Shown here one piece after another: positions 34,290 through 42,697 of a stretch of 64,000 bases of DNA (positions are counted from its first letter, which is position 1; each line of letters begins with the position of its first letter). The notes under the pieces were generated by a model. The model made no database searches. It was not told where the DNA came from and saw only the letters and a program-made list of their open reading frames with translations. The translations under genes were made by a program, and so were the position numbers. The DNA lies in contig OZ246977.1 of NCBI GenBank assembly GCA_965232465.1, positions 992,001 to 1,056,000 of the forward strand, read 5' to 3'. Source of the stretch: G965232465 sp965232465. Lineage in GTDB: Bacteria > Pseudomonadota > Alphaproteobacteria > JAQWUY01.

Positions 34290-34688
34290 ATGTCAATGTC
34301 TGATCCATTGGGTGATATGCTTACCCGTATTCGTAACGGTCAACGGGCAAGCTTGTCAAAAGTGTCGTGTCCCGCATCCAGATTGCGGGCAAATGTGTTG
34401 GAAGTACTTAAATCTGAGGGTTTTATTCGTAGGTACGAAGTGGTGGAAGTCCGCCAAGGTGTTTCTGAAATCAGTATCGAATTGAAATATCACCATGGTA
34501 AAGCGGTTATCCGTGAAATCAAACGGGTATCCACCCCGGGGCGTCGGGTGTATTCGAAAATTAAGGACTTAAACCGTGTATACAATGGTTTGGGTATTTC
34601 CATTTTAACAACGCCAAAAGGTGTCATGAGCGATGTACAAGCCCGCAACGAAAATGTTGGTGGTGAAGTACTGTGCCATGTGTTTTAG
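34290..34688 (+). CDS. rpsH: Ribosomal protein S8
   Basis: 16S rRNA central-domain binder, 132 residues: DPLGDMLTRIRNGQRASLSKVSCPASRLRANVLEVLKSEGFI, STPGRRVY, and GLGISILTTPKGVMSDVQARNENVGGEVLCHVF. S8 represses the spc operon in E. coli. The start at 34290 has GAAAGGA eight bases upstream; MSDPL two codons later is the alternative. Confidence 0.96.
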   Translation: MSMSDPLGDMLTRIRNGQRASLSKVSCPASRLRANVLEVLKSEGFIRRYEVVEVRQGVSEISIELKYHHGKAVIREIKRVSTPGRRVYSKIKDLNRVYNGLGISILTTPKGVMSDVQARNENVGGEVLCHVF

Positions 34689-34700
34689 GGGGGGTATGAT

Positions 34701-35231
34701 ATGTCTCGTATAGGATTAAGTCCTGTTACAATTCCCGCCGGTGTCGAAGCGACCATCAGCGGTAATACAATCTTAGTAAAAGGGGCAAAAGGGGAATTGT
34801 CTGTATCTGTTTTGGATAATATTTCTGTTGCTATTGCCGATGGTGTTGCGACTGTTACACCCGCCAATAAAAACAAACGCACCCGCCAAGCATGGGGGAC
34901 TGTGCGGGCATTGCTTGCCCAAGCGGTAATGGGGGTTACCATCGGATTTACCAAGAAATTGGAAATGAATGGTGTGGGATACCGTGCGTCTGTTAAGGGC
35001 ACTGTTTTAAACTTGCAGCTTGGGTTTTCCCACGATGTTCATTATCCCATTCCTGCGGATTTAAAGGTGGCTGTCGATGGGAATGTCATTACCATTGAGG
35101 GTATTAACGCACAAAAAGTCGGTCAAGTGGCCAGCGAAATTCGTGGCTATCGTCCCCCAGAACCTTATAAAGGTAAAGGTGTACGATACTTGGGCGAACA
35201 CATCTTGCGTAAAGAAGGCAAGAAGAAGTAA
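34701..35231 (+). CDS. rplF: Ribosomal protein L6
   Basis: 50S protein near the GTPase centre, made of two similar domains. The 176-residue protein has SRIGLSPVTIPAGVEATISGNTILVKGAKGELS and the C-terminal GINAQKVGQVASEIRGYRPPEPYKGKGVRYLGE, both conserved. Twelve bases after rpsH. Confidence 0.97.
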   Translation: MSRIGLSPVTIPAGVEATISGNTILVKGAKGELSVSVLDNISVAIADGVATVTPANKNKRTRQAWGTVRALLAQAVMGVTIGFTKKLEMNGVGYRASVKGTVLNLQLGFSHDVHYPIPADLKVAVDGNVITIEGINAQKVGQVASEIRGYRPPEPYKGKGVRYLGEHILRKEGKKK

Positions 35232-35242
35232 GGAGTTAAAAC

Positions 35243-35605
35243 ATGTTATCTGCAAAACAATTAAGGCAAAGACGGCAAAAGCGTACCCGTTATCAGGTAC
35301 GCAAACAGGCAAATGGCAAGGCAAGATTATCGGTTTTTCGTTCTGGGCAACATATTTATGCACAAATCATTGACGATTTAAGGGGGCATACATTGGCAAG
35401 TGCCTCCTCCATTGATAAGGCATTGTCTGGTGACCTAAAATCTGGTGCGAATGTGGAAGCGGCGGAAAAAGTTGGCACATTGTTGGCATCCCGTGCCAAA
35501 GATGCGGGTGTGGAGATCGTTGTATTCGATCGTGGAGCTTATAAATACCATGGTCGTGTAAAGGCATTGGCGGATGCTGCTCGTGCTGGTGGCTTAAAGT
35601 TTTAG
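35243..35605 (+). CDS. rplR: Ribosomal protein L18
   Basis: 5S rRNA-binding 50S protein, 120 residues: RQRRQKRTRYQVRKQANGKARLSVFRSGQHIYAQIIDDLRGHTLASASS, and VVFDRGAYKYHGRVKALADAARAGGLKF. The start follows an AAGGAG site. Confidence 0.96.
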   Translation: MLSAKQLRQRRQKRTRYQVRKQANGKARLSVFRSGQHIYAQIIDDLRGHTLASASSIDKALSGDLKSGANVEAAEKVGTLLASRAKDAGVEIVVFDRGAYKYHGRVKALADAARAGGLKF

Positions 35606-35618
35606 GAAGGAATACCCT

Positions 35619-36188
35619 ATGTCTAATCGTGATAATAAACAAAGAAAAAATGCGGTAAATGAGGAGGAACTGGTTGAAAAATTGGTTGCTGTAAACCGTG
35701 TAGCAAAAGTTGTAAAAGGGGGACGGCGATTTGGTTTTGCCGCTCTTATGGTTGTGGGGGATGGCAAAGGTCGTGTGGGCTTTGGATCTGGTAAAGCAAA
35801 AGAAGTACCAGAAGCCATTCAAAAGGCAACAGAGGCCGCCAAGAAAAATATGATGCGTATACCATTACGGGATGCCCGTACTTTGCACCATGACATCAAA
35901 GGACACTTTGGGGCGGGTAAAGTGGTGTTGCGGTCGGCTCCGGCGGGTACGGGAATTATCGCTGGTGGTGCCATGCGTGCTGTATTGGAAGCCTTGGGCA
36001 TCCATGATGTGGTGGCAAAATCTGTTGGGTCTTCGAATCCATACAATATTATTCGTGCCACCATTGACGGTTTGCAACGCACAGAATCCCTTGCTTCTAT
36101 TGCCAAACGGCGGGGTAAAAAGAGTTCTGAAATGGTTATCAATCGTGATGGTGTGGTGTCTATTGCAACCGCTGAACTAGAATCATAA
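35619..36188 (+). CDS. rpsE: Ribosomal protein S5
   Basis: 30S protein of the decoding region, 189 residues. It has an N-terminal lysine-rich stretch, the LVEKLVAVNRVAKVVKGGRRFGFAALMVVGDGKGRVGFGSGKAKEVPEAIQKA double-stranded-RNA-like domain, and the APAGTGIIAGGAMRAVLEALGIHDVVAKSVGSSNPYN C-domain. Normal order. Confidence 0.97.
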   Translation: MSNRDNKQRKNAVNEEELVEKLVAVNRVAKVVKGGRRFGFAALMVVGDGKGRVGFGSGKAKEVPEAIQKATEAAKKNMMRIPLRDARTLHHDIKGHFGAGKVVLRSAPAGTGIIAGGAMRAVLEALGIHDVVAKSVGSSNPYNIIRATIDGLQRTESLASIAKRRGKKSSEMVINRDGVVSIATAELES

Positions 36189-36199
36189 GGAGATTTGTT

Positions 36200-36388
36200 A
36201 TGGCAAAGAAAAAAACCATATCTGTTACACAAATCCGAAGCCCTATCCGCCGTGAGGCATCACAGGGGCAAACCTTGATTGGTTTAGGATTGGGTAAGAT
36301 GCACAAGACCCGTGAACTAAAAGATACGCCGGCTGTACGGGGTATGATTAAAAAAGTTAAGCACTTGGTGCGGGTTGAGGGTGAATAA
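36200..36388 (+). CDS. rpmD: Ribosomal protein L30
   Basis: Small 50S protein, 62 residues: ISVTQIRSPIRREASQGQTLIGLGLGKMHKTRELKDTPAVRGMIKKVKHLVRVE. Followed by a 78-base gap with a perfect 9-bp hairpin (CCATATAAA/TTTATATGG, 36408-36430) before rplO. That hairpin has no U-tract, so it may be a processing or pausing site. Confidence 0.96.
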   Translation: MAKKKTISVTQIRSPIRREASQGQTLIGLGLGKMHKTRELKDTPAVRGMIKKVKHLVRVEGE

Positions 36389-36466
36389 GCGGAAATTTTG
36401 TGCTTTTCCATATAAATTGATTTTATATGGCACTTTGGCAAACAATAGCTAATAAGGAATATAACA

Positions 36467-36964
36467 ATGCAATTAAATCAATTACAAGATAATATAGGGG
36501 CAAAAAAAGCCCGCACCCGTGTGGGGCGGGGAATTGGGTCTGGCAAAGGTAAAACCGCTGGTCGTGGACACAAGGGGCAAAAATCCCGTTCAGGTGTGGC
36601 GATTAAAGGTTTTGAAGGGGGGCAAATGCCATTTTATCGCCGTGTACCAAAACGGGGATTTAACAATATTTTCCGTGTTCACAAAGCGATTGTAAACTTG
36701 GGGCGTTTGCAATCGGCAATCGATGCGGGCAAATTGGATGTGTCGAAACCTGTTACCATGGATAAAATGGCACAAGCGGGTTTGGTGCGGGCATCTGATG
36801 TGGCGGTACGATTGTTGGGCAATGGGGAATTGTCGACAAAATTGGATATTACCGTAAATGGGGCATCCAAAACCGCCATCGATGCGGTGGAAAAAGTCGG
36901 CGGTTCCGTGACCATTGTGTTATCGGAAAAACAACAACGGAAACTGGCGAAAAAACAAGCTTAA
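36467..36964 (+). CDS. rplO: Ribosomal protein L15
   Basis: Late-assembly 50S protein, 165 residues: the glycine/arginine-rich N-terminus KKARTRVGRGIGSGKGKTAGRGHKGQKSRSG, GFEGGQMPFYRRVPKRGF, and a C-terminal globular part. A structured 196-base gap separates it from secY. Confidence 0.96.
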   Translation: MQLNQLQDNIGAKKARTRVGRGIGSGKGKTAGRGHKGQKSRSGVAIKGFEGGQMPFYRRVPKRGFNNIFRVHKAIVNLGRLQSAIDAGKLDVSKPVTMDKMAQAGLVRASDVAVRLLGNGELSTKLDITVNGASKTAIDAVEKVGGSVTIVLSEKQQRKLAKKQA

Positions 36965-36992
36965 TTTTTTTTCGTAAGTTAAATTTATTAAG

Positions 36993-37091
36993 GGTGTGGG
37001 GCTTTATGTAGGCAGGTATATTTTTAAGTCTGATACATATTTTACATGGTATACCCCTTCGTAGGGGTATATGTGTTTTATAAGCCCCGCA
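36993..37091 (+). promoter_or_regulatory. Structured RNA element in the rplO-secY gap
   Basis: Outer pairing TGGGGCTTTAT with ATAAGCCCCGCA encloses about 90 bases, including a strong inner hairpin ATACCCCT-TCGT-AGGGGTAT (37051-37070). No U-tract and no ORF. It could be a leader controlling secY or an RNase processing site. The ends resemble a tRNA acceptor stem but D, anticodon and T arms are absent. Confidence 0.4.
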
Positions 37092-37160
37092 TTAAAAAAT
37101 GACATATAATAAGGTTTTGTAATAAGATTTTGTAATCTTAAAAAAAAGCAGGAGATAATA

Positions 37161-38480
37161 ATGATTGCGACCAAAGATTCACACCAAAAAGAGCTAATGA
37201 GCCGTATTTTGTTTGTATTGGGGGCATTGATTGTATATCGATTGGGAACATATATTCCCTTGCCCGGTATTGATAGTGTTGCCTTGGAAGATATTTTTTC
37301 CCAACAAGCGGGGGGTGTGTTGGGCATGTTTGATATGTTTTCTGGGGGGGCGTTGTCACGCATGTCGATTTTTGCGTTAAACATTATGCCTTATATTTCC
37401 GCATCTATTATTATGCAGGTATCGACAGCGATTTTTCCAACCATGGCGGAAATAAAAAAAGAGGGTCCGACTGGGCAACAAAAAATCACCCAATGGACAC
37501 GGTATTTAACCGTATTACTTGCCGCAGGTCAGGGATATGGGGTGGCAACAGGCTTGGAAAGTTTAACCACTTCGGCGGGATTAAGTGCGGTTGTTGAACC
37601 GGGCATGGCGTTTCGTTTAATGTCGGTTGTAACTTTACTGGGCGGGACTTTATTTTTAATGTGGTTGGGGGAACAAATCACCCAACGGGGCATCGGCAAT
37701 GGTATATCGCTTATTATTTATGCGGGTATTGTGGCAAACTTGCCATCCGCTTTGGCGTCCTTATTTGAACTTGGACGGACCGGGGCGTTGTCGACGCCAT
37801 TTATTTTGGTGATGTTACTTGGGGCGGTTGCAGTGATTTACTTTATCGTGTTTGTGGAACGGTCTGTACGCAAAATTGCCATTCAATATCCAAAACGCCA
37901 AGTGGGGATGAATATTGTGGGCGGTCAAGCATCACATTTGCCCATGAAGGTAAATACCAGTGGGGTGATTCCTGCAATTTTTGCCAGTTCTTTGTTGTTG
38001 TTACCGCTGACATTTACCGGTTTTGTCGGTGCCGACAGCCCCGCATGGTTACAAATCTTGTCCGCTCAGTTGGGGCGGGGACAGCTGGGTTTTATGGTGG
38101 CGTATGGTTTGTTAATTGTGTTTTTCTGTTTCTTTTATAATACGATTGTATTTAATGCGGAGGATACAGCGGAAAACTTGCGTAAAAATGGGGCGGTTGT
38201 CCCAGGATATCGCCCCGGGGAAATGACGGCGGCGTATTTGGATTATGTATTGACCCGTATTACGGTTGTGGGGTCGTCTTATATGTTGGTGGTATGTATG
38301 TTACCGGAAGTTTTAATTGCCGAATATTCTGTACCATTTTATTTTGGTGGAACCAGTTTATTGATTGTGGTGTCCGTAACCATGGATACAATGACACAAA
38401 TTCAAAGCCACTTATACGCCCGCCAATACGAAGCCCTTATGAACAAGCAAACAAAAAAAGGCAACCGATTTAACCGTTAA
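37161..38480 (+). CDS. secY: Protein translocase subunit SecY
   Basis: Channel-forming subunit of the Sec translocon in the inner membrane. The 439 residues form ten membrane helices. The plug region lies in PLPGIDSVALEDIFSQQAGGVLGMFDMFSGGALSRMSIFALNIMPYISASIIMQ; GERITQRGIGNGISL-type sequence (GEQITQRGIGNGISLIIYAGI) and the cytoplasmic loop RPGEMTAAYLDYVLTRIT match the family. An AGGAGA ribosome binding site precedes it. adk follows after 23 bases. Confidence 0.97.
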   Translation: MIATKDSHQKELMSRILFVLGALIVYRLGTYIPLPGIDSVALEDIFSQQAGGVLGMFDMFSGGALSRMSIFALNIMPYISASIIMQVSTAIFPTMAEIKKEGPTGQQKITQWTRYLTVLLAAGQGYGVATGLESLTTSAGLSAVVEPGMAFRLMSVVTLLGGTLFLMWLGEQITQRGIGNGISLIIYAGIVANLPSALASLFELGRTGALSTPFILVMLLGAVAVIYFIVFVERSVRKIAIQYPKRQVGMNIVGGQASHLPMKVNTSGVIPAIFASSLLLLPLTFTGFVGADSPAWLQILSAQLGRGQLGFMVAYGLLIVFFCFFYNTIVFNAEDTAENLRKNGAVVPGYRPGEMTAAYLDYVLTRITVVGSSYMLVVCMLPEVLIAEYSVPFYFGGTSLLIVVSVTMDTMTQIQSHLYARQYEALMNKQTKKGNRFNR

Positions 38481-38503
38481 CTGTATAATAAACAGGGGGA
38501 TAT

Positions 38504-39076
38504 ATGAACATTATTTTATTCGGTCCGCCGGCGGCAGGAAAAGGGACGCAAGCCAAATTTTTGATGCAAAAATATGGTTTTGTGCAATTATCCACCGGCG
38601 ATATGTTGCGTCAAGCCATTGCCAATGATACACAACTTGGTAAACAAGCGGCGGCAATTATGGAACGGGGGGATTTGGTGGACGATGAAACCATCCTTGC
38701 TATTGTGCAGCACCGCCTGCAACAGCCCGATTGTGCCAAAGGTGTTATTTTTGATGGTTTTCCCCGCACCAAAGCACAGGCACAAGGTTTGGACGCCTTG
38801 CTGGTGCATATGGGGCGGTCGTTGGATTATGCCATGCAATTACAAGTGCCGGATACATTTTTGTTGGCACGGGTAAAAAAACGCATATGCGAAACCCCCG
38901 AATCTGACCGTCGCCCAGATGATACCCCAGCGGTTTTAAAAAACCGTTTGAGTGTATACCATACCCAAACCGCCCCTGTGTTGGCATATTATGCACACCA
39001 AGGCGTTTTAAAAGTGATCGATGGCACCCAAGACATCACCAGCGTATCCACAGAATTGACAAAAATAATCGGATAA
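38504..39076 (+). CDS. adk: Adenylate kinase
   Basis: Interconverts AMP + ATP and two ADP. The 190-residue short form lacks the zinc-type LID insertion. It shows the P-loop GPPAAGKGTQ at residues 6-15, the AMP-binding LSTGDMLRQAI, and the signature IFDGFPRTKAQAQGLD. It is the last gene of the ribosomal super-operon here: rpsM, rpsK, rpoA and rplQ, which usually follow, are absent and foreign-looking DNA begins. Confidence 0.96.
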   Translation: MNIILFGPPAAGKGTQAKFLMQKYGFVQLSTGDMLRQAIANDTQLGKQAAAIMERGDLVDDETILAIVQHRLQQPDCAKGVIFDGFPRTKAQAQGLDALLVHMGRSLDYAMQLQVPDTFLLARVKKRICETPESDRRPDDTPAVLKNRLSVYHTQTAPVLAYYAHQGVLKVIDGTQDITSVSTELTKIIG

Positions 39077-39242
39077 GTACCATGACAAGACTATAAAAAT
39101 GCGGGGCTCTCTTATTTACGGTGTTTAGGGTATATTTATCATTGACGAAGTGGTTTTGTTTGTATATATTGTTTTGAATTGCATACTTAAGAATTAATAT
39201 TCTTATATTTTATATTATAACTTAAATAGGAAAAAAATTAAC

Positions 39243-40976
39243 ATGAAAACTATTACTCAATCCCCGATTTCTGAACAAAAGCATTTATTTAAATTAGCAA
39301 TTTTTGCATGGATAATAGAAATTCTTGCAGCTATATCTGGATTTGCTATAGCATTTGTTCAATACGATAAAGGAGGTATTGTAAGTTTTATAAAATCAGG
39401 AGCAGTAATATTTGTAATTATTGCATTATTAGAATTAACTAAAATTCCTTTATTAAATGCAGCGTATAGAACCAGAAGTTTCTTTTGGAGATGTTCTTTC
39501 GTCTTTATATTTTTATTTTCTGTATTTATTACTTTTGAAACTTTCTTTATTTCACTACAAAATAACTATTCTGCAACATTAAGACAACCTGTAGAAATAA
39601 ATGAAAATGAATCTTACTCTCTGTCTGATTCTTATATAAAACTAGGAATTTTAAATGACCAAATTGAATTTAATGAGTCTTTAAAAGTTGAAGATGAAGA
39701 ATCTCTGGGAAAACTTAATACTAGAATTTTTAATCTGGAGAATCAGAGAGAAAATGAAATAAATGGTTTAAATGGACAAAGAAAGAATATTCAAGATGAA
39801 TTCATAAAATCTAGGAATTTTAAGATTTCACAACTTCAAACTCAGTATGACAATACAACTAATACCTTAAAATCTAAGAGAGAGTATTTAGTTAAGTTAA
39901 TTGATGAACAATCTGTTAACTACAAAGAGGACTTAGGTAAATTACAAGAAGACATATCCCGCCTAGAACAGGTAAAAAATTCTAATTTAAGTAGAATAGA
40001 TGAAAAATACGATAGGTTACTAGAGAATGCAAATGAAGAAGTAAGGACAAGAGAGAAGTTATTGGAAGACATAGAAAATCAACTACGAAGTAATAATTGG
40101 ACTACTGAAAAAGGACCTGGATTTAATCTTTTTAATAATACACCTCAACAAAATTGGGAAAATTTAGTAAGTAAACATAAAAAAGCTACCGATGATTTAG
40201 AATTTTTCAGGGTCAATAAGTTATCTGAGATAGATGATATAACCTCTAACAGAGAAGAAGAAAAACTTGCTGAAATACGCAATACGGAATCTCAGATATC
40301 TGCTTTGAAAGAAGCTTTACCCCCAAGAGAAGATAGCCTAGAAATTAAAGAAGTTAAAGAAGAGATTGTAAGCTTAGAAGACCAACTGAAGAACATATCT
40401 ACAAATAAACTTAGTGTAAGTAGGGATGTTAAACCTCTAAATGATAAAATGAGTAATCTGGACAGGCAAATAAAAGGAAAAAATAATTATTATCAAGGTA
40501 GGATTACAGGATTAAATTCCCAAGTGTCTGTCGTATATGAGAAAAGATTACAATCCTTAGATATAATAAAACAAAATGAATTAGAGATTTTAAGAACAAA
40601 AAATATTATTGCTCAAATAGGTGGAAGTGTCATGGTATATAATATAGCTTTAAATGTCAGAGCATTCTATAATAGATTTATGTCAAGAGAGGATTCCGAT
40701 AAAGAAGTTACTGAGTCATTCATAGAAAAGAGTTATTTGGATACCATAGCCTCATTTTGGTTTACTACAATAGCATTATTTTCATCAGTTTTAGGATCTA
40801 TGATATTCCTTACATATTTGGTACAAAGATATCCACCTTTAAGTTGGTTTAAACCGTTGAAGTTCATTAAAAATATATTCGTTACCCCATTTATGTTTAT
40901 AGGAATTTTATTTGATAGAAAATTTGGGGTAAGTGAAATTATTGATTCTAACAAAAAAAGAAAAAATTCGGACTAA
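39243..40976 (+). CDS. Coiled-coil membrane protein of unknown function
   Basis: A 577-residue protein I do not recognise. Three membrane segments at the N-terminus (about 15-38, 50-72, 79-107), then a long charged region (about 130-470) with heptad patterns and many Glu/Lys/Asn/Gln, typical of coiled coils, then one or two hydrophobic segments near the C-terminus (about 500-525 and 540-555). Both ends in the membrane with a long coil between suggest a tethering or envelope-spanning scaffold; function unknown. The DNA is far more A/T-rich than the ribosomal genes next door and uses AGA arginine codons heavily, a sign of transfer. Ribosome binding site TAGGAAA lies about ten bases upstream. 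Confidence 0.8.
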   Translation: MKTITQSPISEQKHLFKLAIFAWIIEILAAISGFAIAFVQYDKGGIVSFIKSGAVIFVIIALLELTKIPLLNAAYRTRSFFWRCSFVFIFLFSVFITFETFFISLQNNYSATLRQPVEINENESYSLSDSYIKLGILNDQIEFNESLKVEDEESLGKLNTRIFNLENQRENEINGLNGQRKNIQDEFIKSRNFKISQLQTQYDNTTNTLKSKREYLVKLIDEQSVNYKEDLGKLQEDISRLEQVKNSNLSRIDEKYDRLLENANEEVRTREKLLEDIENQLRSNNWTTEKGPGFNLFNNTPQQNWENLVSKHKKATDDLEFFRVNKLSEIDDITSNREEEKLAEIRNTESQISALKEALPPREDSLEIKEVKEEIVSLEDQLKNISTNKLSVSRDVKPLNDKMSNLDRQIKGKNNYYQGRITGLNSQVSVVYEKRLQSLDIIKQNELEILRTKNIIAQIGGSVMVYNIALNVRAFYNRFMSREDSDKEVTESFIEKSYLDTIASFWFTTIALFSSVLGSMIFLTYLVQRYPPLSWFKPLKFIKNIFVTPFMFIGILFDRKFGVSEIIDSNKKRKNSD

Positions 40977-41010
40977 TCATAATTTTGTTTTGGATATGTC
41001 TAAATGATAA

Positions 41011-41034
41011 AAAAGTGTGTTGTATAACACACCT
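41011..41034 (-). terminator. Intrinsic terminator after hipA
   Basis: On the minus strand GTGTGTT-ATAC-AACACAC is followed by TTTTTTATC. It lies just beyond the hipA stop. The long A-run on the plus strand would not terminate the coiled-coil gene as strongly. Confidence 0.75.
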
Positions 41035-41037
41035 TCT

Positions 41038-42273
41038 TTAAGGGGCTAATTTTTGACTCCTGTTTTTGATGACTCCCATTATATCATCAACCACTGGCGA
41101 TGCGTATCCATCTGTTCGCATCTGTTGTTTTAATATATGGGCGTTATCAATAATATTTTTTGTCATGGTGTTGATATATGTATCGATTACATTTTTATTG
41201 TTTCCCAACCGATAAAAAGTGGGGCGAAAAACCCATCTAGGTTTTTTATGCTTGCCAAGTTTCATTGCCATATGGAGCGATAAATTAGGATATACTGAGG
41301 TACTGAGTATATCATATGCAGGGGCTAAGGCAATGTGTCGATTTTTATATATGACAGAAAAGTTTTTACCATGTGCGTCGTTGTTGCCCACCAAAAAATT
41401 AAATAATACCATACGAAAAAATGTGCGGTGGTTCAGTGCGGGCTGTGTTGTATGTTGTGTGATAATATTTTGACAATCCCTGATTGCGGGTCCGCCTTCG
41501 CTTTGATATTTATTTTCAGGGTGAATACCCATAATTTGGCAAAAATCTTCTTGGTGTACACGGGTTACTGTATTATTGCTGTGTATAATACGGTCATATC
41601 TGTCGATAATATAATATGCCATACCACCGATTATTTTTATATGTGTATTTGGGGTGGGAATCCCCATTTTATGTGCCAACTGCATACAAAAATATTCGTT
41701 GTATACACTGTCTTTTACATGGGCAATGGGCGGCTTAATAATATGCGTCGATGCCGTTCCATTTCTTACCAAATATACCGTGCCATTTATAAACCGAATG
41801 GGTAATTTGTCCTGTGTACCCGCCAATGACAGGCGGTATTTTTCATCATCGGATAACATGGGGTTGTGGGGGATTTTGTGCATAATTTCCGATATATCTT
41901 TATCGTCAATTTTTTCTAGGTTATGGGCTTGGTCATGGGCAACCGGGGGTGGTTTTTTTCCGGGATGATAAAAGGAAATTGCCCCGGCACAGTCTTCGCC
42001 TATGCGGCTGAGCAAGCTAAAAGGATTGTCTTTTGAAACCCCATATTTTTTTGCCAGCTTATCCCGTAAATGTTCATCCGGCAATAAACCAGAAAAAAAA
42101 CTATATACTTGGTTATGTAAATGTGTATCCGTGGTTAGGGGGAGGGATATGGAAATAGGCATTTTTTTTTGTTCGACATATGTTGTGTCATAGGTAAATG
42201 AAAGGGTACCCGCATCCTCTTGTACAAATTTTCCAACAAAATCTTGATTATAATATACATCTAATATACGCAT
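41038..42273 (-). CDS. hipA: HipA-type toxin kinase
   Basis: A 411-residue HipA-family serine/threonine kinase toxin; the E. coli protein inactivates glutamyl-tRNA synthetase by phosphorylation. N-lobe with the HipA N1 domain (MRILDVYYNQDFVGKF...), LSRIGEDCAGAISFY, the autophosphorylation loop region SLAGTQDKLPIRF, catalytic NNDAHGKNFS and the metal-binding APAYDILST are all present, so the kinase should be active. Start set by the TAATG overlap with hipB; the longer frame overlaps hipB entirely. It may act in persistence or island maintenance. Base use is closer to the host than the neighbouring coiled-coil gene. Confidence 0.92.
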   Translation of the reverse strand: MRILDVYYNQDFVGKFVQEDAGTLSFTYDTTYVEQKKMPISISLPLTTDTHLHNQVYSFFSGLLPDEHLRDKLAKKYGVSKDNPFSLLSRIGEDCAGAISFYHPGKKPPPVAHDQAHNLEKIDDKDISEIMHKIPHNPMLSDDEKYRLSLAGTQDKLPIRFINGTVYLVRNGTASTHIIKPPIAHVKDSVYNEYFCMQLAHKMGIPTPNTHIKIIGGMAYYIIDRYDRIIHSNNTVTRVHQEDFCQIMGIHPENKYQSEGGPAIRDCQNIITQHTTQPALNHRTFFRMVLFNFLVGNNDAHGKNFSVIYKNRHIALAPAYDILSTSVYPNLSLHMAMKLGKHKKPRWVFRPTFYRLGNNKNVIDTYINTMTKNIIDNAHILKQQMRTDGYASPVVDDIMGVIKNRSQKLAP

Positions 42274-42479
42274 TACATGGGTATTCCATTGATGGTTACT
42301 TGTATGCCCAGCATTTTTATGACCCATAACGCTTTGCCCATATGACAGGATTGTTTGCCGTGTTCTAATTCCCGTACAAATCGTACACCCACCCCACATA
42401 TGCCCGCCAATTCTTGTTGTGTTAAACCTTGTTGTTTGCGGGTATTTCTTATAAGGTCGCCTAATTCCTTGATATCCAT
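42273..42479 (-). CDS. hipB: HipB-type antitoxin (XRE family)
   Basis: A 68-residue helix-turn-helix protein: ELGDLIRNTRKQQGLTQQELAGICGVGVRFVRELEHGKQS is the XRE domain, and a short C-terminal KMLGIQVTINGIPM follows. It would neutralise HipA and repress the pair. Its stop TAA shares a base with the hipA ATG, so the two are coupled. Start at MDIKELGD chosen on family length. The upstream gap has several GGGAT/ATCCC half-sites but no clear match to the known TATCC-N8-GGATA operator. Confidence 0.88.
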   Translation of the reverse strand: MDIKELGDLIRNTRKQQGLTQQELAGICGVGVRFVRELEHGKQSCHMGKALWVIKMLGIQVTINGIPM

Positions 42480-42657
42480 TGTATATGCCCATTTATTAAA
42501 ATAATCCCGATAGGGTTTATAACAGGATAATATCACAGATTTTTTATAAAATCAACCCTAATGGTATTTTTTTATCCCATATAAAATCCCTTTCGGGATG
42601 ATTTATATATTTTCTTTGCTGTTTTTTAAAAAATAAACCCGATGGGGATTATTATGG

Positions 42658-42689
42658 TAAAAAAGCGTGTTATATACACGCTTTTTTTT
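42658..42689. terminator. Bidirectional intrinsic terminator after thiY
   Basis: AAAAAGCGTGT-TATA-TACACGC followed by TTTTTTTT on the plus strand and by TTTTTT on the minus strand. It sits between the end of the thiD-thiZXY operon and the upstream region of hipBA. A smaller ATCCC-TTTC-GGGAT hairpin lies at 42586-42599. Confidence 0.8.
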
Positions 42690-42697
42690 GTTTGTAT

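Noticed and set aside
36993..37091. tRNA-like ends (GGGGCTT/AAGCCCC) in the rplO-secY gap
   Set aside because: No T-arm, D-arm or anticodon stem can be drawn, and no GTTCGA-type loop is present.
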